This document shows, in pieces, positions 18,466 through 28,181 of a stretch of DNA of 64,000 nt (position 1 is its first letter; the number at the start of each line of letters is the position of its first letter). Under the pieces are notes generated by a model. The model was not told where the DNA came from. It did no database searches and saw only the letters and a list, made by a program, of their open reading frames with translations. The DNA is from Pseudomaricurvus alkylphenolicus (GTDB lineage: Bacteria; Pseudomonadota; Gammaproteobacteria; Pseudomonadales; Cellvibrionaceae), in assembly GCF_011683955.1 (NCBI RefSeq), contig NZ_JAAQPI010000014.1, forward strand, positions 62,001 through 126,000, read 5' to 3'. Made by a program: the position numbers and the translations under genes.

Positions 18466-19593
18466 TCAGGAGTTTGCAAAGGTAATACGAAATTGCCTGG
18501 GGCTACAGCCGATGTTACGTGAAAAGAAACGACTGAATTCAGCCGGATTGCTGTAGCCCACTTGATTGGCAACGTCCGCGATTGGCTCGACGGTTGTTGC
18601 TAACAACCGCTTGGCCAGCTGCAAGCGCAAGGAATTTCTGTATTGTTGCACGCCCATGTTCAGGTGCTGCTGAAACAGATGGGCGAGTCTCGACTCCGAG
18701 ACGTTACACACGGCCGCAATCTCCGCAACTGAACGTCGCTCTGAGAGTGTTTCCTTCATAAAGCGGCTGGCTTCCAATATCCTCGGGTCGGTGTGGTTGG
18801 TGCTGGAAGATCCCATGCTTTGCCGGGCTCTGATCAGCAGTTGTTCCAGCAAATTGAAACGCAACTTATCGAGCAATTCTGCGCTGTTTCCACCGATTTT
18901 CAAGAACTGACTGAAAACATGCTCAAACTCAACGATCTCTGCATCTGAGGGTAAGGCAAGCTTATACAAGCCGTAAGCGGCCAGCTGCCACTGCATCAGT
19001 TCCTGCCAGCCGGGTTGTGGCTGGAAAATGGTCCAGTAGTGCAGCCACTCCCGCTGCGATGGATCGCGTTGGTAATTGACGCTGGCATCCGGCGTGATCA
19101 ATACCAGGTCACCGCGTTGAGCCTCGATGGGAGTTCCTGCATTGTATACCACCCCACCCTGTAGCGTCAGATGCAGAGTCCAGCCACTGCGGTTGCTGTG
19201 ATAAGAGACGGGAAAATCAGAAGCGGGATCTTCAACTCTGGCATGAGTTTTTCCGGCAACAATTGAATAATCAAATAGCTGGCTGTGGTCCAGATACGCG
19301 GTTGAATCCCCCAGAAATTGCTTGGCCTCGGAGCTGGAAATGCCCTGTTTTCGCTCAAACCTTGAGGACCACTTTTTTAGCAGCGCCTCGCGTTCCTGTG
19401 GAAATTGCTTACTATGAAAGCACCGTTTCAGAATCAGTGCAAAGGGGGCGCCGGCAACGTTGAACTGGGCCACTGCATCGGCGTCATTGACGACAGTTTT
19501 CAATACAGTGTCGTCCTCAGTGGGCTGCTGATACCACCGGAATAGTCCCCTCGCCATTCGAATGGGGCGATCGTTATCGTTTTCTTGGTCCAT
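18466..19593 (-). CDS. AraC-type regulator with E. coli AraC-like sensor and N-terminal extension
   Basis: 375 residues. The sensor domain matches the arabinose regulator itself more than most family members: SGWTLHLTLQGGVVYNAG, AQRGDLVLITPD, REWLHYWTIFQP and DKLRFNLLEQLLIRAR parallel E. coli AraC. The C-terminal 100 residues carry two HTH units (SVAEIAAVCNVSESRLAHLF and IADVANQVGYSNPAEFSRFF). Unusual is an N-terminal extension of about 110 residues before the cupin-like sensor, with no motif I recognise. It is divergent from a TonB receptor/GH3 pair, so sugar-responsive control of glycoside uptake and hydrolysis is likely. Ligand unknown. Confidence 0.88.
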   Translation of the reverse strand: MDQENDNDRPIRMARGLFRWYQQPTEDDTVLKTVVNDADAVAQFNVAGAPFALILKRCFHSKQFPQEREALLKKWSSRFERKQGISSSEAKQFLGDSTAYLDHSQLFDYSIVAGKTHARVEDPASDFPVSYHSNRSGWTLHLTLQGGVVYNAGTPIEAQRGDLVLITPDASVNYQRDPSQREWLHYWTIFQPQPGWQELMQWQLAAYGLYKLALPSDAEIVEFEHVFSQFLKIGGNSAELLDKLRFNLLEQLLIRARQSMGSSSTNHTDPRILEASRFMKETLSERRSVAEIAAVCNVSESRLAHLFQQHLNMGVQQYRNSLRLQLAKRLLATTVEPIADVANQVGYSNPAEFSRFFSRNIGCSPRQFRITFANS

Positions 19594-19882
19594 TGTGGCC
19601 TAAATACGATGGGTGCACAGTGAATATAGCAGAAAATGCAAAGTATTGGACAGCCCGACCCCTAACGGGCAAAGGCCTCCTTTTGCAATACTGGTTTTGC
19701 GATTGGGCAGACCATTCGGCTGCAATGGGAGAAAACAAATGATGTCAGATCGGAGTTTGCATCCTTTTCCTATGACCATGTTCGCTCGTTGCACGATATA
19801 AGAAACTATAATTGAACCAATGTGCGATGATCTCTGGCGCCGATGTTCTTGGGTCAGAGATCTAAGCAAGTGAGAGTATTCT
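19594..19882. promoter_or_regulatory. Divergent promoter region, AraC / TonB receptor
   Basis: 289 bases with no gene. Two structures are visible: a long-spaced inverted repeat AGTATTG (19642-19648) / CAATACT (19686-19692), and inside it a short hairpin GCCCG (19653-19657) / CGGGC (19666-19670). Their position fits AraC-type control sites, but no AraC consensus was proven and no promoter hexamers are asserted. Confidence 0.35.
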
Positions 19883-22237
19883 ATGAATAGCAAAAGATTT
19901 CTGGCCCTGTCAATTGGCCTTGCGAGCCTCCATCATGGCTTGACCAATGCTGAAAATGGCGCTTCTGGTGATGATCTTGGTTTCCTGATCGAGGAGATTG
20001 TAGTTACCGCCCAAAGACGTGAACAAAACCTGCAGGATATTCCTGTGAGCGTGCAGGCGCTATCAGAATCTGCTTTGGAAGACCGCAATCTGAATACGCT
20101 GCAACAGCTCTCACTGGCCTCGCCGGGACTGCAATTGGGACAAGATAATACCTTTGCGATGCGCGGAGTAGGGACGCTGGTATTTACCCAAACCGTTGAC
20201 TCCAGTGTTGCCATTGCTATGGATGAGGTCAATCTGGGTCGCCCCATGCTGGCGGGATCGGTCTTTAACGACATTGAGCGCATCGAAGTGCTCTCGGGTC
20301 CCCAGGGGCTGTTGTTCGGTCGTAATGCGTCTGCCGGCTTGATGAATATTGTTACCACTCGACCCAAACTAGAGACCACAGAGGGGCATGTGGACGCTGA
20401 ATATGGTATGCGCAGTAGCACGCCAGACGATGGCGCTGGCTGGATCACCAAGGGTTACTACAACCTGCCATTGTCCGAGCGTTCAGCGTTGCGTATCAAT
20501 GCGCATATAGCCGACCAGGAGCCCGTGGCCAGGCACAACGGCCAAACGGGTAGTGCAGATCCACGTATTGATGAAGATGCAGAGCAATTTGGCCTGAAGG
20601 TCAAATACCTGCATGAATTTTCGGACGACTTGGAGCTGTACGTAATCGCAGACTATACCCAGGAAGAGGGGGTTGCCGGTATCTTTGATCGAAGCTATCG
20701 ATCACTTGGTGAGGGCAGTATCAACGCAGAGCCGCTTTCACAGGATAGCATCGTCGCCGGGGATGAAAACCTTGAATACGCCGGCGACGGAGATTTCTTC
20801 CGTGATATTGATTCCGGCGGTTTGCAGGCTCAGGTCACCTACGCCCTTTCCAGCGGTATGGAACTGTCAAATATCACGGCCTGGAAGTTCTTTGACCAGG
20901 AGCAGGCGCTGGATATCGATTACACCAGCTCCCACGGTGCCAGCGTCAATACCAACAGCACAGAATACGATCAATATTCCAATGAGACACGCTTGCTGCT
21001 GAATGACGGGGGCGACCTAACCGGGCAAATGGGTGTCTATCTGTCCTACAGTAGAACCCAGAGTGAAGGGCAGGTAGCCGGCAATAACTATTTTCCGGAT
21101 TTCCTGTTGCCGGAGTTTCCCTTCTGCGTCGGCGCTGAGGCGATACCGGGCTCCTTCCCGCCGGTGTGTTCCGCCAGCAACGACTATTTCCTGGGAACAG
21201 ACAACGTGTTCGAAATGGAAAGCCAGAGTGCGGCCATCTTCGGACAGTTCGACTACGCGCTTAGCGAGCAGGATACGCTGATTGTCGGTGCACGCGTGAC
21301 CTACGACAAGATTGAAATCGAAGGCGTACAGAACCAGGGCGCCTATTTCGCACCACTGGGTATTGCCACGCAATATGGCGATGAAGTGTCCAATACGGAT
21401 TTCAGTTGGAAGCTGGGTTACCAGCGCCACTTGGATGAGTCGGCCATGGTTTATGCCACTTTGGCAAAGGGCTATAAGGGACCGGGCTTCAATGAAGGCC
21501 TGGCGAGTCCCATTGCGGAACTTGAGGTTGAGGAGGAAACCTCCACCAGCCTGGAACTGGGGCTCAAGAGCAGCTGGCTGGATCGACGGCTGGTGGTTAA
21601 TGTCGCGGCATTCAGGCAAGAATTCAAAGATTATCAATCCCAGTCCTTTGATCCGATAGCGGCCAGCTTTGTGGTGCAAAATGCCGGCGAGCTGACCACT
21701 CAGGGCTTGGAACTGGCGATCACGGCGATGCCTGTTGAGCGGCTCAAAATTGACTTCTCGGGTGTGTTCCTGGATTCCGAATTCGACGACTTCCCTGGCG
21801 TTCAATGTTACGCCTCACAAAGTGGTTGTGATATTGATGAAAACGGCAACCGTACCTTCAACGCTAAAGGTCTGAATACACCGCTGGCCGCTGACTTTAC
21901 TGGCACATTGCAGGCCTACTATGAGTTTAGTCTCGCACAGGGGCTGGACGGATTTGTGGAGGCCAACTGGTATCATCGGAGCCCCATCAATTTCAAAGTC
22001 AACGGTGCACCGGGCGCGGAGATTGGCACGGTAAATCAGTTCGGTGCCAGCTTTGGTGTTACCAGCGTTGACGGATGGAACCTGTCGGTGTTTTGTAAGA
22101 ATTGCACCGACGAAATAGTGCCCGCGTTTATCGATCTTGATGGCGGAGATTCATTTAACGGGGTAGACACCTATGTGCAGGCTTGGGGTTTTAACTCCGT
22201 GCGCACTGTCGGCATCAATGTGGGGCTCGATTTTTAA
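19883..22237 (+). CDS. TonB-dependent outer-membrane receptor
   Basis: 784 residues: signal peptide, TonB-box/plug entry typical of this receptor class (EEIVVTAQRREQNLQDIPV), plug domain with RIEVLSGPQGLLFGRNAS, and a 22-strand-type barrel ending in the aromatic residue of VGLDF. It imports a ligand too large or scarce for porins. Placed between an AraC-like sugar regulator and a GH3 glycosidase, a glycoside or oligosaccharide is the likely cargo, but receptors of this class also carry iron chelates and aromatics. Four Cys residues cluster in extracellular-loop-like segments (CVGAEAIPG...CSAS and CYASQSGCD), probably disulfides. A strong hairpin follows the stop. Confidence 0.92.
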   Translation: MNSKRFLALSIGLASLHHGLTNAENGASGDDLGFLIEEIVVTAQRREQNLQDIPVSVQALSESALEDRNLNTLQQLSLASPGLQLGQDNTFAMRGVGTLVFTQTVDSSVAIAMDEVNLGRPMLAGSVFNDIERIEVLSGPQGLLFGRNASAGLMNIVTTRPKLETTEGHVDAEYGMRSSTPDDGAGWITKGYYNLPLSERSALRINAHIADQEPVARHNGQTGSADPRIDEDAEQFGLKVKYLHEFSDDLELYVIADYTQEEGVAGIFDRSYRSLGEGSINAEPLSQDSIVAGDENLEYAGDGDFFRDIDSGGLQAQVTYALSSGMELSNITAWKFFDQEQALDIDYTSSHGASVNTNSTEYDQYSNETRLLLNDGGDLTGQMGVYLSYSRTQSEGQVAGNNYFPDFLLPEFPFCVGAEAIPGSFPPVCSASNDYFLGTDNVFEMESQSAAIFGQFDYALSEQDTLIVGARVTYDKIEIEGVQNQGAYFAPLGIATQYGDEVSNTDFSWKLGYQRHLDESAMVYATLAKGYKGPGFNEGLASPIAELEVEEETSTSLELGLKSSWLDRRLVVNVAAFRQEFKDYQSQSFDPIAASFVVQNAGELTTQGLELAITAMPVERLKIDFSGVFLDSEFDDFPGVQCYASQSGCDIDENGNRTFNAKGLNTPLAADFTGTLQAYYEFSLAQGLDGFVEANWYHRSPINFKVNGAPGAEIGTVNQFGASFGVTSVDGWNLSVFCKNCTDEIVPAFIDLDGGDSFNGVDTYVQAWGFNSVRTVGINVGLDF

Positions 22238-22264
22238 GCAACTTCCTGGCGATACCTCCTATTC

Positions 22265-22285
22265 ACCGGTGGCGCTGCCACCGGT
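22265..22285 (+). terminator. Strong hairpin after TonB receptor gene, no T tract
   Basis: ACCGGTGGC (22265-22273) pairs perfectly with GCCACCGGT (22277-22285) across a GCT loop, 28 bases after the receptor stop. There is no run of T after it, so it may be an mRNA 3'-end stabiliser that sets receptor and GH3 levels apart rather than a true intrinsic terminator. Confidence 0.5.
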
Positions 22286-22368
22286 CTCCTCGATTCAACA
22301 GCGTGATCCAATGCTCTCTCTTAGTGTTGGGTCTATGTGGTGCATCTCCCTATCCGGAAGACAAAGTT

Positions 22369-24399
22369 ATGAAATTTGCTCGAAGGTTCCTCGCTTTTTT
22401 CGCTCCGCTATTCTTATGCGCTAATGCCTCCTTTGCGCAAGCAGTGTGCGTGACTGGCGAGAAGCAGGTCAGGCTGTCTACAGGTGATATTCCCATCATG
22501 GAGACTATGGGTTGTGAGTTTCGAGATCTAAACCGCAACCAGAAGCTGGATCCTTACGAAGACTGGCGCTTGCCTGCTCAGGCACGTGCCAAAGATTTGC
22601 TGGCTCGGCTGTCCCCGGCAGAGAAAGCTGGTCAAATGTTGCACGCCAATGCCTATGGCAACGCACCTTTTGGTGCCCCGGCTACGGGCTACAATCTGGA
22701 CATGGTCCGAGCAGGCATACTGGATCAGAAAATCACCGCGTTTCTCAGCATGCTGGCGCTTTTACCCTATGAGATGGCGGCAGCCAACAATGCCATTCAA
22801 TCCATTGCCGAACAGGGACGCCTGGGGATCCCCGTGGTGATCAGCACAGACCCGCGCAATCACTTCCAGGCCGTGGCCGGCGCAAGCGTTGAAGCGGCCG
22901 GGTTTTCGCAGTGGCCTGAGCCCCTGGGACTGGCAGCACTGGGTGACCCGGAATTGGTTGAGCGATTTGCGGATATCGCTCGGCAGGAGTACCGCGCAAC
23001 GGGTTTTGCATTGGCATTGTCGCCACAGGCGGACCTGGCGACCGAACCCCGCTGGCCAAGAATCAACGGTACCTTTGGGGAAAACCCGCCGTTGGCGGCG
23101 AAGCTGGTGGGCGCTTACGTCCGGGGCTTCCAGAGGGGCGCGCAGGGACTGGGCCGGGACTCCGTGGCTACCGTGGTCAAACACTGGGTCGGCTACGGCG
23201 CCGCTCGGGATGGCTTTGACAGCCATAACTACTACGGGCGCTTTGGCGTCTTGACAACCGAAAACCTGCCATTGCATGAAATTCCTTTTGAGGCGGCCTT
23301 TGACGCAAAGGTGTCAGGGGTTATGCCGGCGTATTCGATTTTTCCTGAGCTGGAAGTCGGCGGCAAGCGCATCGAGCCAGTGGGAGCCGGTTACAGCTCG
23401 GCATTACTGCAGACACTGCTGCGCAACAAGCACCAATTTGGCGGCATTATCCTGTCGGACTGGGCGATCACCAATGATTGTGGTGAAATCTGTCGTCTGG
23501 GATTCCCGGACGGTAAGCGTCCGACCTTCGAGGGCGTGTCGACCGCGTGGGGAGTGGAAGGCTTGACTCGGGTAGAGCGATTTGCGAAAGCCGTCAACGC
23601 CGGAATCGATCAATTTGGTGGTGTTAACGACGCAACTGCATTGTTGAAGGCCATGGAGCGTGGTGATATCAGTAGCGGTCGTATTGACCAGTCCGTGTTA
23701 CGAATATTACAGCAGACTTTTGAACTCGGCTTGTTTGAGCGCCCATTCGTCGACGAAGCAGAGGCGGCAAAGATCGTCGGTAACGCCCGTTTCAGGCAGG
23801 AAGCCAGACAGGCCCAGGGGCGTTCGGCGGTGGTGCTGGAAAACCGAGAGCACTTGTTGCCGATTGCTCCCACAACAACGGGCACTCTATATCTTGAAGG
23901 CATAACGGCTGCCCCGTTTATAGCGGCCGGCTTCGCGATTGCGAAAAGCCCGCAGGCCGCCGATCTGGCTATCATTCGCACGGCCGCGCCTTACGAGACC
24001 TTGCATCCCGAGTTCTTTTTCGGCTTGCGGCAGCACGAAGGCAGCCTGGCCTTTGATCCGGATGGACCCGAAATCACCAGGCTGAAAGCAATCAGCAAAA
24101 CAGTGCCGACTATTGTCAATGTCTATCTAGATCGTCCGGCCGTACTGGGTGAATTGAAGGCCGTCTCAGATGCGTTATTGGTAAACTTCGGTATTTCCGA
24201 TGAGGTTCTGGCAAAAGTGCTGACTGGAACTATCAGACCAGAGGGGCGCTTGCCGTTTGAATTGCCGTCGTCCATGAGGGCAGTTGAGCAGCAGCAGTCG
24301 GATGTGCCCAATGACAGTGAAAATCCGCTTTATCCCATATTTTATGGATTGAAGCTGTCAAAAAACAGGCTAAGTCACTGCAGAAGTTGTCAAGATTGA
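22369..24399 (+). CDS. GH3 family glycoside hydrolase (beta-glucosidase-like), exported
   Basis: 676 residues from ATG 22369, chosen because it gives a clean signal peptide (FLAFFAPLFLCANASFAQ) with GGAAG 8 bases upstream; an ATG at 22303 would place 22 odd residues before it. After the signal comes a short Asp-rich DLNRNQKLDPYEDWR segment, then the GH3 N-domain with KHWVGYGAARDGFDSH and the nucleophile Asp in GGIILSDWAITND, and a C-domain that is rather short. GH3 enzymes remove terminal beta-linked glucose or xylose. In this locus it would complement the alpha-rhamnosidase by releasing the glucose next to the aglycone. Exact sugar specificity is not readable. Confidence 0.9.
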   Translation: MKFARRFLAFFAPLFLCANASFAQAVCVTGEKQVRLSTGDIPIMETMGCEFRDLNRNQKLDPYEDWRLPAQARAKDLLARLSPAEKAGQMLHANAYGNAPFGAPATGYNLDMVRAGILDQKITAFLSMLALLPYEMAAANNAIQSIAEQGRLGIPVVISTDPRNHFQAVAGASVEAAGFSQWPEPLGLAALGDPELVERFADIARQEYRATGFALALSPQADLATEPRWPRINGTFGENPPLAAKLVGAYVRGFQRGAQGLGRDSVATVVKHWVGYGAARDGFDSHNYYGRFGVLTTENLPLHEIPFEAAFDAKVSGVMPAYSIFPELEVGGKRIEPVGAGYSSALLQTLLRNKHQFGGIILSDWAITNDCGEICRLGFPDGKRPTFEGVSTAWGVEGLTRVERFAKAVNAGIDQFGGVNDATALLKAMERGDISSGRIDQSVLRILQQTFELGLFERPFVDEAEAAKIVGNARFRQEARQAQGRSAVVLENREHLLPIAPTTTGTLYLEGITAAPFIAAGFAIAKSPQAADLAIIRTAAPYETLHPEFFFGLRQHEGSLAFDPDGPEITRLKAISKTVPTIVNVYLDRPAVLGELKAVSDALLVNFGISDEVLAKVLTGTIRPEGRLPFELPSSMRAVEQQQSDVPNDSENPLYPIFYGLKLSKNRLSHCRSCQD

Positions 24400-24609
24400 A
24401 TTACCTCTGGGCGGGCAGGTATGTATCGTGTATTTCACTACTTGGTATCGGAAAAATCTCATTAATCTCACACTCAGCCGCCAGTAATATGTTAATACGC
24501 TCTCAGAGCGTGGTGAGACATACATCGGACCGCGTACCGAGGGAGCCCAACTCAAGCAGGGCGACTGAGAACACAGCGGGCACATAAAAAGAGATAAGAG
24601 AAAAAATAC

Positions 24610-27108
24610 ATGAGAAAAGGTCAATTTCTAAAGCAGTCGCTCTTGGCTGCCGCGATCGCATCGGCGGCCCAAATGAACGCGCACAGTGACAGCGGCGGTG
24701 GTTTGGTCCTCGAGGAGGTAGTGATTACCGCGCAGAGGAAAGTCGAGAGTATCCAGGATGCCGCCATTGCCGTAGATGCGGTTTCTCAGGAAGAGCTGGT
24801 GCGCAATGGCATCACTGATGCCACCGGGTTGAACAAGATATCGCCGGCGCTGACGGTGTTGTCCGGAGGCGGTTCCAACAACATATTCTTTGTGCGGGGT
24901 GTCGGCAACTTTGCGGTTAATGCCTACACCGATTCTGCCCTGGCGTTTAATGTCGATGGTGTTTATATCGGCAGACCCACCGCCACCACGGCATCGTTTC
25001 TGGACGTGGAGCGGGTCGAAGTGCTCAAGGGCCCACAGGGAACACTGTATGGACGCAACGCTACCGCCGGAGCCATCAACGTGTTGCCGACGAAGCCGGA
25101 ACTGGGGGAAACCAGCGGCAATCTGTCATTGGGTGTCGGTAACTATGGCAGCCTGGAAGTCACCGGGGCCATGACACTCGAGCTGAGCGACAAATGGGCC
25201 GCCAGACTGGCATTGAGCAAGGTGGAAAACAACGGCTACAATGATGACGACACCGCCGCAACAGACGATATGGCGTTAAGAGCCCAGCTGTTCGGTGAGC
25301 TGTCAGACAGTGTCGATGTGCGTTTTTCGTTGGACTACTCCACCACAGAGGGGACGGGCAATGCCCCGGATTTTCTCGGCACCTACGGTTTCAACTTTAT
25401 TCCCTCGAACAACCCCAACAACATCTCCGGGTACAATTTTAATCCGGCTCCTGCAAGCGTTGCCGAAGCGCACACGGGTCCTGGAACACCCGAAGCGCAG
25501 GCCTACTACGCGTCGCTGAATACCACCCCGGCTTTCACATCCACAGCCCCGCAGCTGGACCCATTCGTGGACAATCGCTACTTGGGTTTGACCGCTGAAC
25601 TGAATTTCGATCTCGGATTTGGTGAGCTTGTGGTGATTCCGGCCTATCGCGAAGCGGAAATCGATGCGGTATTCATTGTGCCCGGTTTTCAAGCGGCATT
25701 CAATCAGGAAGATCACCAACAGGTGAGCCTGGAAGCCAGGCTCAATGCCTCAACCGGGCCCGTAGATTGGATACTGGGTGCGTACTATTTTGATGAAACC
25801 GTTGAGGGTTTGGCCGCCTTTAATCAGCAAAGCTTGCAGTCAACGCAAACCATTGATGAATCCACAACCGAATCCCAAGCCCTATTCGCCCGCGGCACCT
25901 GGAATTTGTCGGATGAACTGCGTTTGGTTGCCGCGGTGCGTTGGACGGAAGATCAAAAGGCGTTTGACGGCGTTGCCAATACCATCCTCAACTTGTGTAT
26001 ACGTGAGCTGCCTCTTTTCCCTGGAGGCCCTGAAATTCCCAATTGCGCTGGTGCACCCATCGTACCTGCCGGAGCCACAGTAGGCGAAACTCTTGCGCAG
26101 ATCGATCCAGCGGATCTTCCCGCTGGTGCACCAGGAATTGGTACCGGTCCTGTGCCCTATGGTGCCGTACCCCTGGTTCCAGGCATGCCAGAGCTTGGTT
26201 CTGCAAATTTATTGATGATTAATCCGACAGCCGTCGATCGATCTTTGAAAACCGACGAAGTGACCTATCGAGTGGCGCTGGAGTACGATATCACTCCTGA
26301 TAACCTTGTGTATACGAGCTTCGAAACCGGCTATCGTTCCGGAGGATTCAGTTTGGCGCTTGGTCACGAATCCTTCGCGCCTGAATTTCTCGATGCCTTC
26401 ACTATTGGATCAAAAAACCGATTTTGGGAGGACCGATTGCAGCTGAACGCGGAGTTGTTTGTCTGGGACTACACCGATCAGCAGGCCAGTCACTTTGGTG
26501 TGGACAGTAGCGGGAACAACGCTTTTTTCACCGAAAATATCGGCAAGTCCACGATCAAGGGGCTTGAGGTGGATGTTTTGTTTGCGGCGACGGAGTCAAC
26601 CCGGGTCAGGGCGAACCTTCAGTATCTTGACAATGAAATCAAGGAGTTTGCATATACGCAGTTGACACCGGATATTGGCGTGCAGGTAGTAACGGGTTGT
26701 GACACCGTGCTTAACCAGGAGGTCGCCAATGGCGCAACATGGAACGTGGACTGCTCTGGCAAGGAGGGTCGAAACTCACCGCAACTTTCGGTAAATGTCG
26801 GTATTGATCAGGCCTTTCAGTTCGGAGACCTTGATGCGCTGCTGAGCCTGGATATGCGTTACCGGGATGAACGCTGGGTAGGATTCGATTATACGCCGAT
26901 GCAGCGCGAAGACGCGGTAACCACCCTTGATGCTTCGTTTGAGCTGGGGGCGGGCGATGGCAGTTGGTCCGTCCTGGCGTATGTCCGCAACCTTACTGAC
27001 GAAGAAGTGAAGTCTATGACCCAAGTGCTCGGAACGGTTAGCAACCTGGTTTCGACGGTATACGAACCCCCCCGCACCTATGGGCTTAGACTGAACTATA
27101 CGTTTTAA
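24610..27108 (+). CDS. TonB-dependent outer-membrane receptor
   Basis: 832 residues with signal peptide (SLLAAAIASAAQMNAHS), a LEEVVITAQRKVESIQDAAI entry, plug motif RVEVLKGPQGTLYGRNAT and a terminal barrel strand ending LNYTF. An unusually Pro/Gly/Ala-rich insertion lies around residues 465-530 (between the RELPLFPGGPEIPNC and GMPELGSANLL segments), likely an extracellular loop. It follows the GH3 gene after 210 bases that hold no gene or obvious structure, and precedes an OruR-type AraC gene by 35 bases, which suggests those two share a transcript. Substrate unknown; candidates are a flavonoid glycoside or aglycone, or an aromatic acid. Confidence 0.92.
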   Translation: MRKGQFLKQSLLAAAIASAAQMNAHSDSGGGLVLEEVVITAQRKVESIQDAAIAVDAVSQEELVRNGITDATGLNKISPALTVLSGGGSNNIFFVRGVGNFAVNAYTDSALAFNVDGVYIGRPTATTASFLDVERVEVLKGPQGTLYGRNATAGAINVLPTKPELGETSGNLSLGVGNYGSLEVTGAMTLELSDKWAARLALSKVENNGYNDDDTAATDDMALRAQLFGELSDSVDVRFSLDYSTTEGTGNAPDFLGTYGFNFIPSNNPNNISGYNFNPAPASVAEAHTGPGTPEAQAYYASLNTTPAFTSTAPQLDPFVDNRYLGLTAELNFDLGFGELVVIPAYREAEIDAVFIVPGFQAAFNQEDHQQVSLEARLNASTGPVDWILGAYYFDETVEGLAAFNQQSLQSTQTIDESTTESQALFARGTWNLSDELRLVAAVRWTEDQKAFDGVANTILNLCIRELPLFPGGPEIPNCAGAPIVPAGATVGETLAQIDPADLPAGAPGIGTGPVPYGAVPLVPGMPELGSANLLMINPTAVDRSLKTDEVTYRVALEYDITPDNLVYTSFETGYRSGGFSLALGHESFAPEFLDAFTIGSKNRFWEDRLQLNAELFVWDYTDQQASHFGVDSSGNNAFFTENIGKSTIKGLEVDVLFAATESTRVRANLQYLDNEIKEFAYTQLTPDIGVQVVTGCDTVLNQEVANGATWNVDCSGKEGRNSPQLSVNVGIDQAFQFGDLDALLSLDMRYRDERWVGFDYTPMQREDAVTTLDASFELGAGDGSWSVLAYVRNLTDEEVKSMTQVLGTVSNLVSTVYEPPRTYGLRLNYTF

Positions 27109-27143
27109 TTTGCAAATGAGAAGCCGTCGAATGCCGTATACCC

Positions 27144-28181
27144 ATGACCGATCTATTCAATAGTGACCACATTGATACGGCTCTGACGGCTTCGACCACT
27201 TCTTTTCGGCTTATGCACGAAGCCCTGTGGGATTTCCAGATAAATCCTTACGATGTCTATCAGGACGCCGGTCTAGGGTCTGATTTTCTTGATGATCCGG
27301 AGCGGCGCGTGTCCATCGAAGCATTCAGGGCTTATTGGGCCGCTATCGAGAGTCGATCTCAAAACCCCAATATTGGCCTGTTGTTGGCCGAACATGCGCA
27401 CATCAGTCCCATCAATGCTCCGATGATGCTGTTGCAGGCCAGCAATACCTTTGGTGAAGGGCTGCAGCGCTTTATACGCTTTCGTCAGATCATGGACCCA
27501 CTCTATGAATCGACTCTGGTGCAGGAGGGCGACACGGCAATCTTCTGTTTCGACCTTCAGCACACCATGTTTCGCCAACGTATGGAATGCCTGTGTGTGT
27601 TTTTCTGCCGTTTTTTCCAAATGGCAACGGACGATCTGTGGCAGCCCAGGCGTATTTGTTTTCAACACCCCGCGCCAGACTCGCTGCAGGAGCACGAACG
27701 CATTCTGCGTTGTCCCATTGAATTCAACAGGGATCACTACAGCATTTACTTTGATGCCGGGCTGCTGCAGCACACACTCTTCACCCGCAGCCCGGGTTTT
27801 TGTGCATACAATGAAAAGTTTGCTGCCACGCTATTGGAAAACGTGGCAACGACTGGCCTGGTGGCCAGTGTCAGACGTACGTTGGCGTCGATCCTGGAGT
27901 TTGGCGACATATCCCTGGATAAAGTGGCGGAGGTACTGAATCAGGAGCCCAATGTACTGCAGGCGCGTTTACGAGACATAGGTTGCCCTTTTAACGAAGT
28001 GCTTGATAGCGTTCGTAAAGAGATCGCCACGCGCATGGTGATCGACACCAATGATTCTTTTCAAGACATCGCCTATGTGACGGGCTACTCTGCACTGCCG
28101 AATTTTTACCGGGCTTTTAAACGCTGGCATGGCATGACGCCCGTGGCTTACCGGCAAGAGGCTAGCGGCCAGCATTGCTGA
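27144..28181 (+). CDS. AraC-family regulator, OruR type
   Basis: 345 residues: an N-terminal arabinose-binding-type domain as in OruR/ArgR-like regulators (FQINPYDVYQDAGLGSDFL) and a C-terminal HTH pair ending KRWHGMTPVAYRQE. It has the same architecture as the AraC protein at 37716 but is clearly a distant paralogue. It probably controls the adjacent receptor and the convergent aromatic-acid symporter. Its last 20 bases overlap the 3' end of that symporter gene on the other strand. The ribosome site is weak. Confidence 0.87.
   Translation: MTDLFNSDHIDTALTASTTSFRLMHEALWDFQINPYDVYQDAGLGSDFLDDPERRVSIEAFRAYWAAIESRSQNPNIGLLLAEHAHISPINAPMMLLQASNTFGEGLQRFIRFRQIMDPLYESTLVQEGDTAIFCFDLQHTMFRQRMECLCVFFCRFFQMATDDLWQPRRICFQHPAPDSLQEHERILRCPIEFNRDHYSIYFDAGLLQHTLFTRSPGFCAYNEKFAATLLENVATTGLVASVRRTLASILEFGDISLDKVAEVLNQEPNVLQARLRDIGCPFNEVLDSVRKEIATRMVIDTNDSFQDIAYVTGYSALPNFYRAFKRWHGMTPVAYRQEASGQHC

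Noticed and set aside
21017-21805. Open frame antisense to the TonB receptor at 19883-22237
   Set aside because: Composition and position are those of a shadow frame; no domain or start signal.
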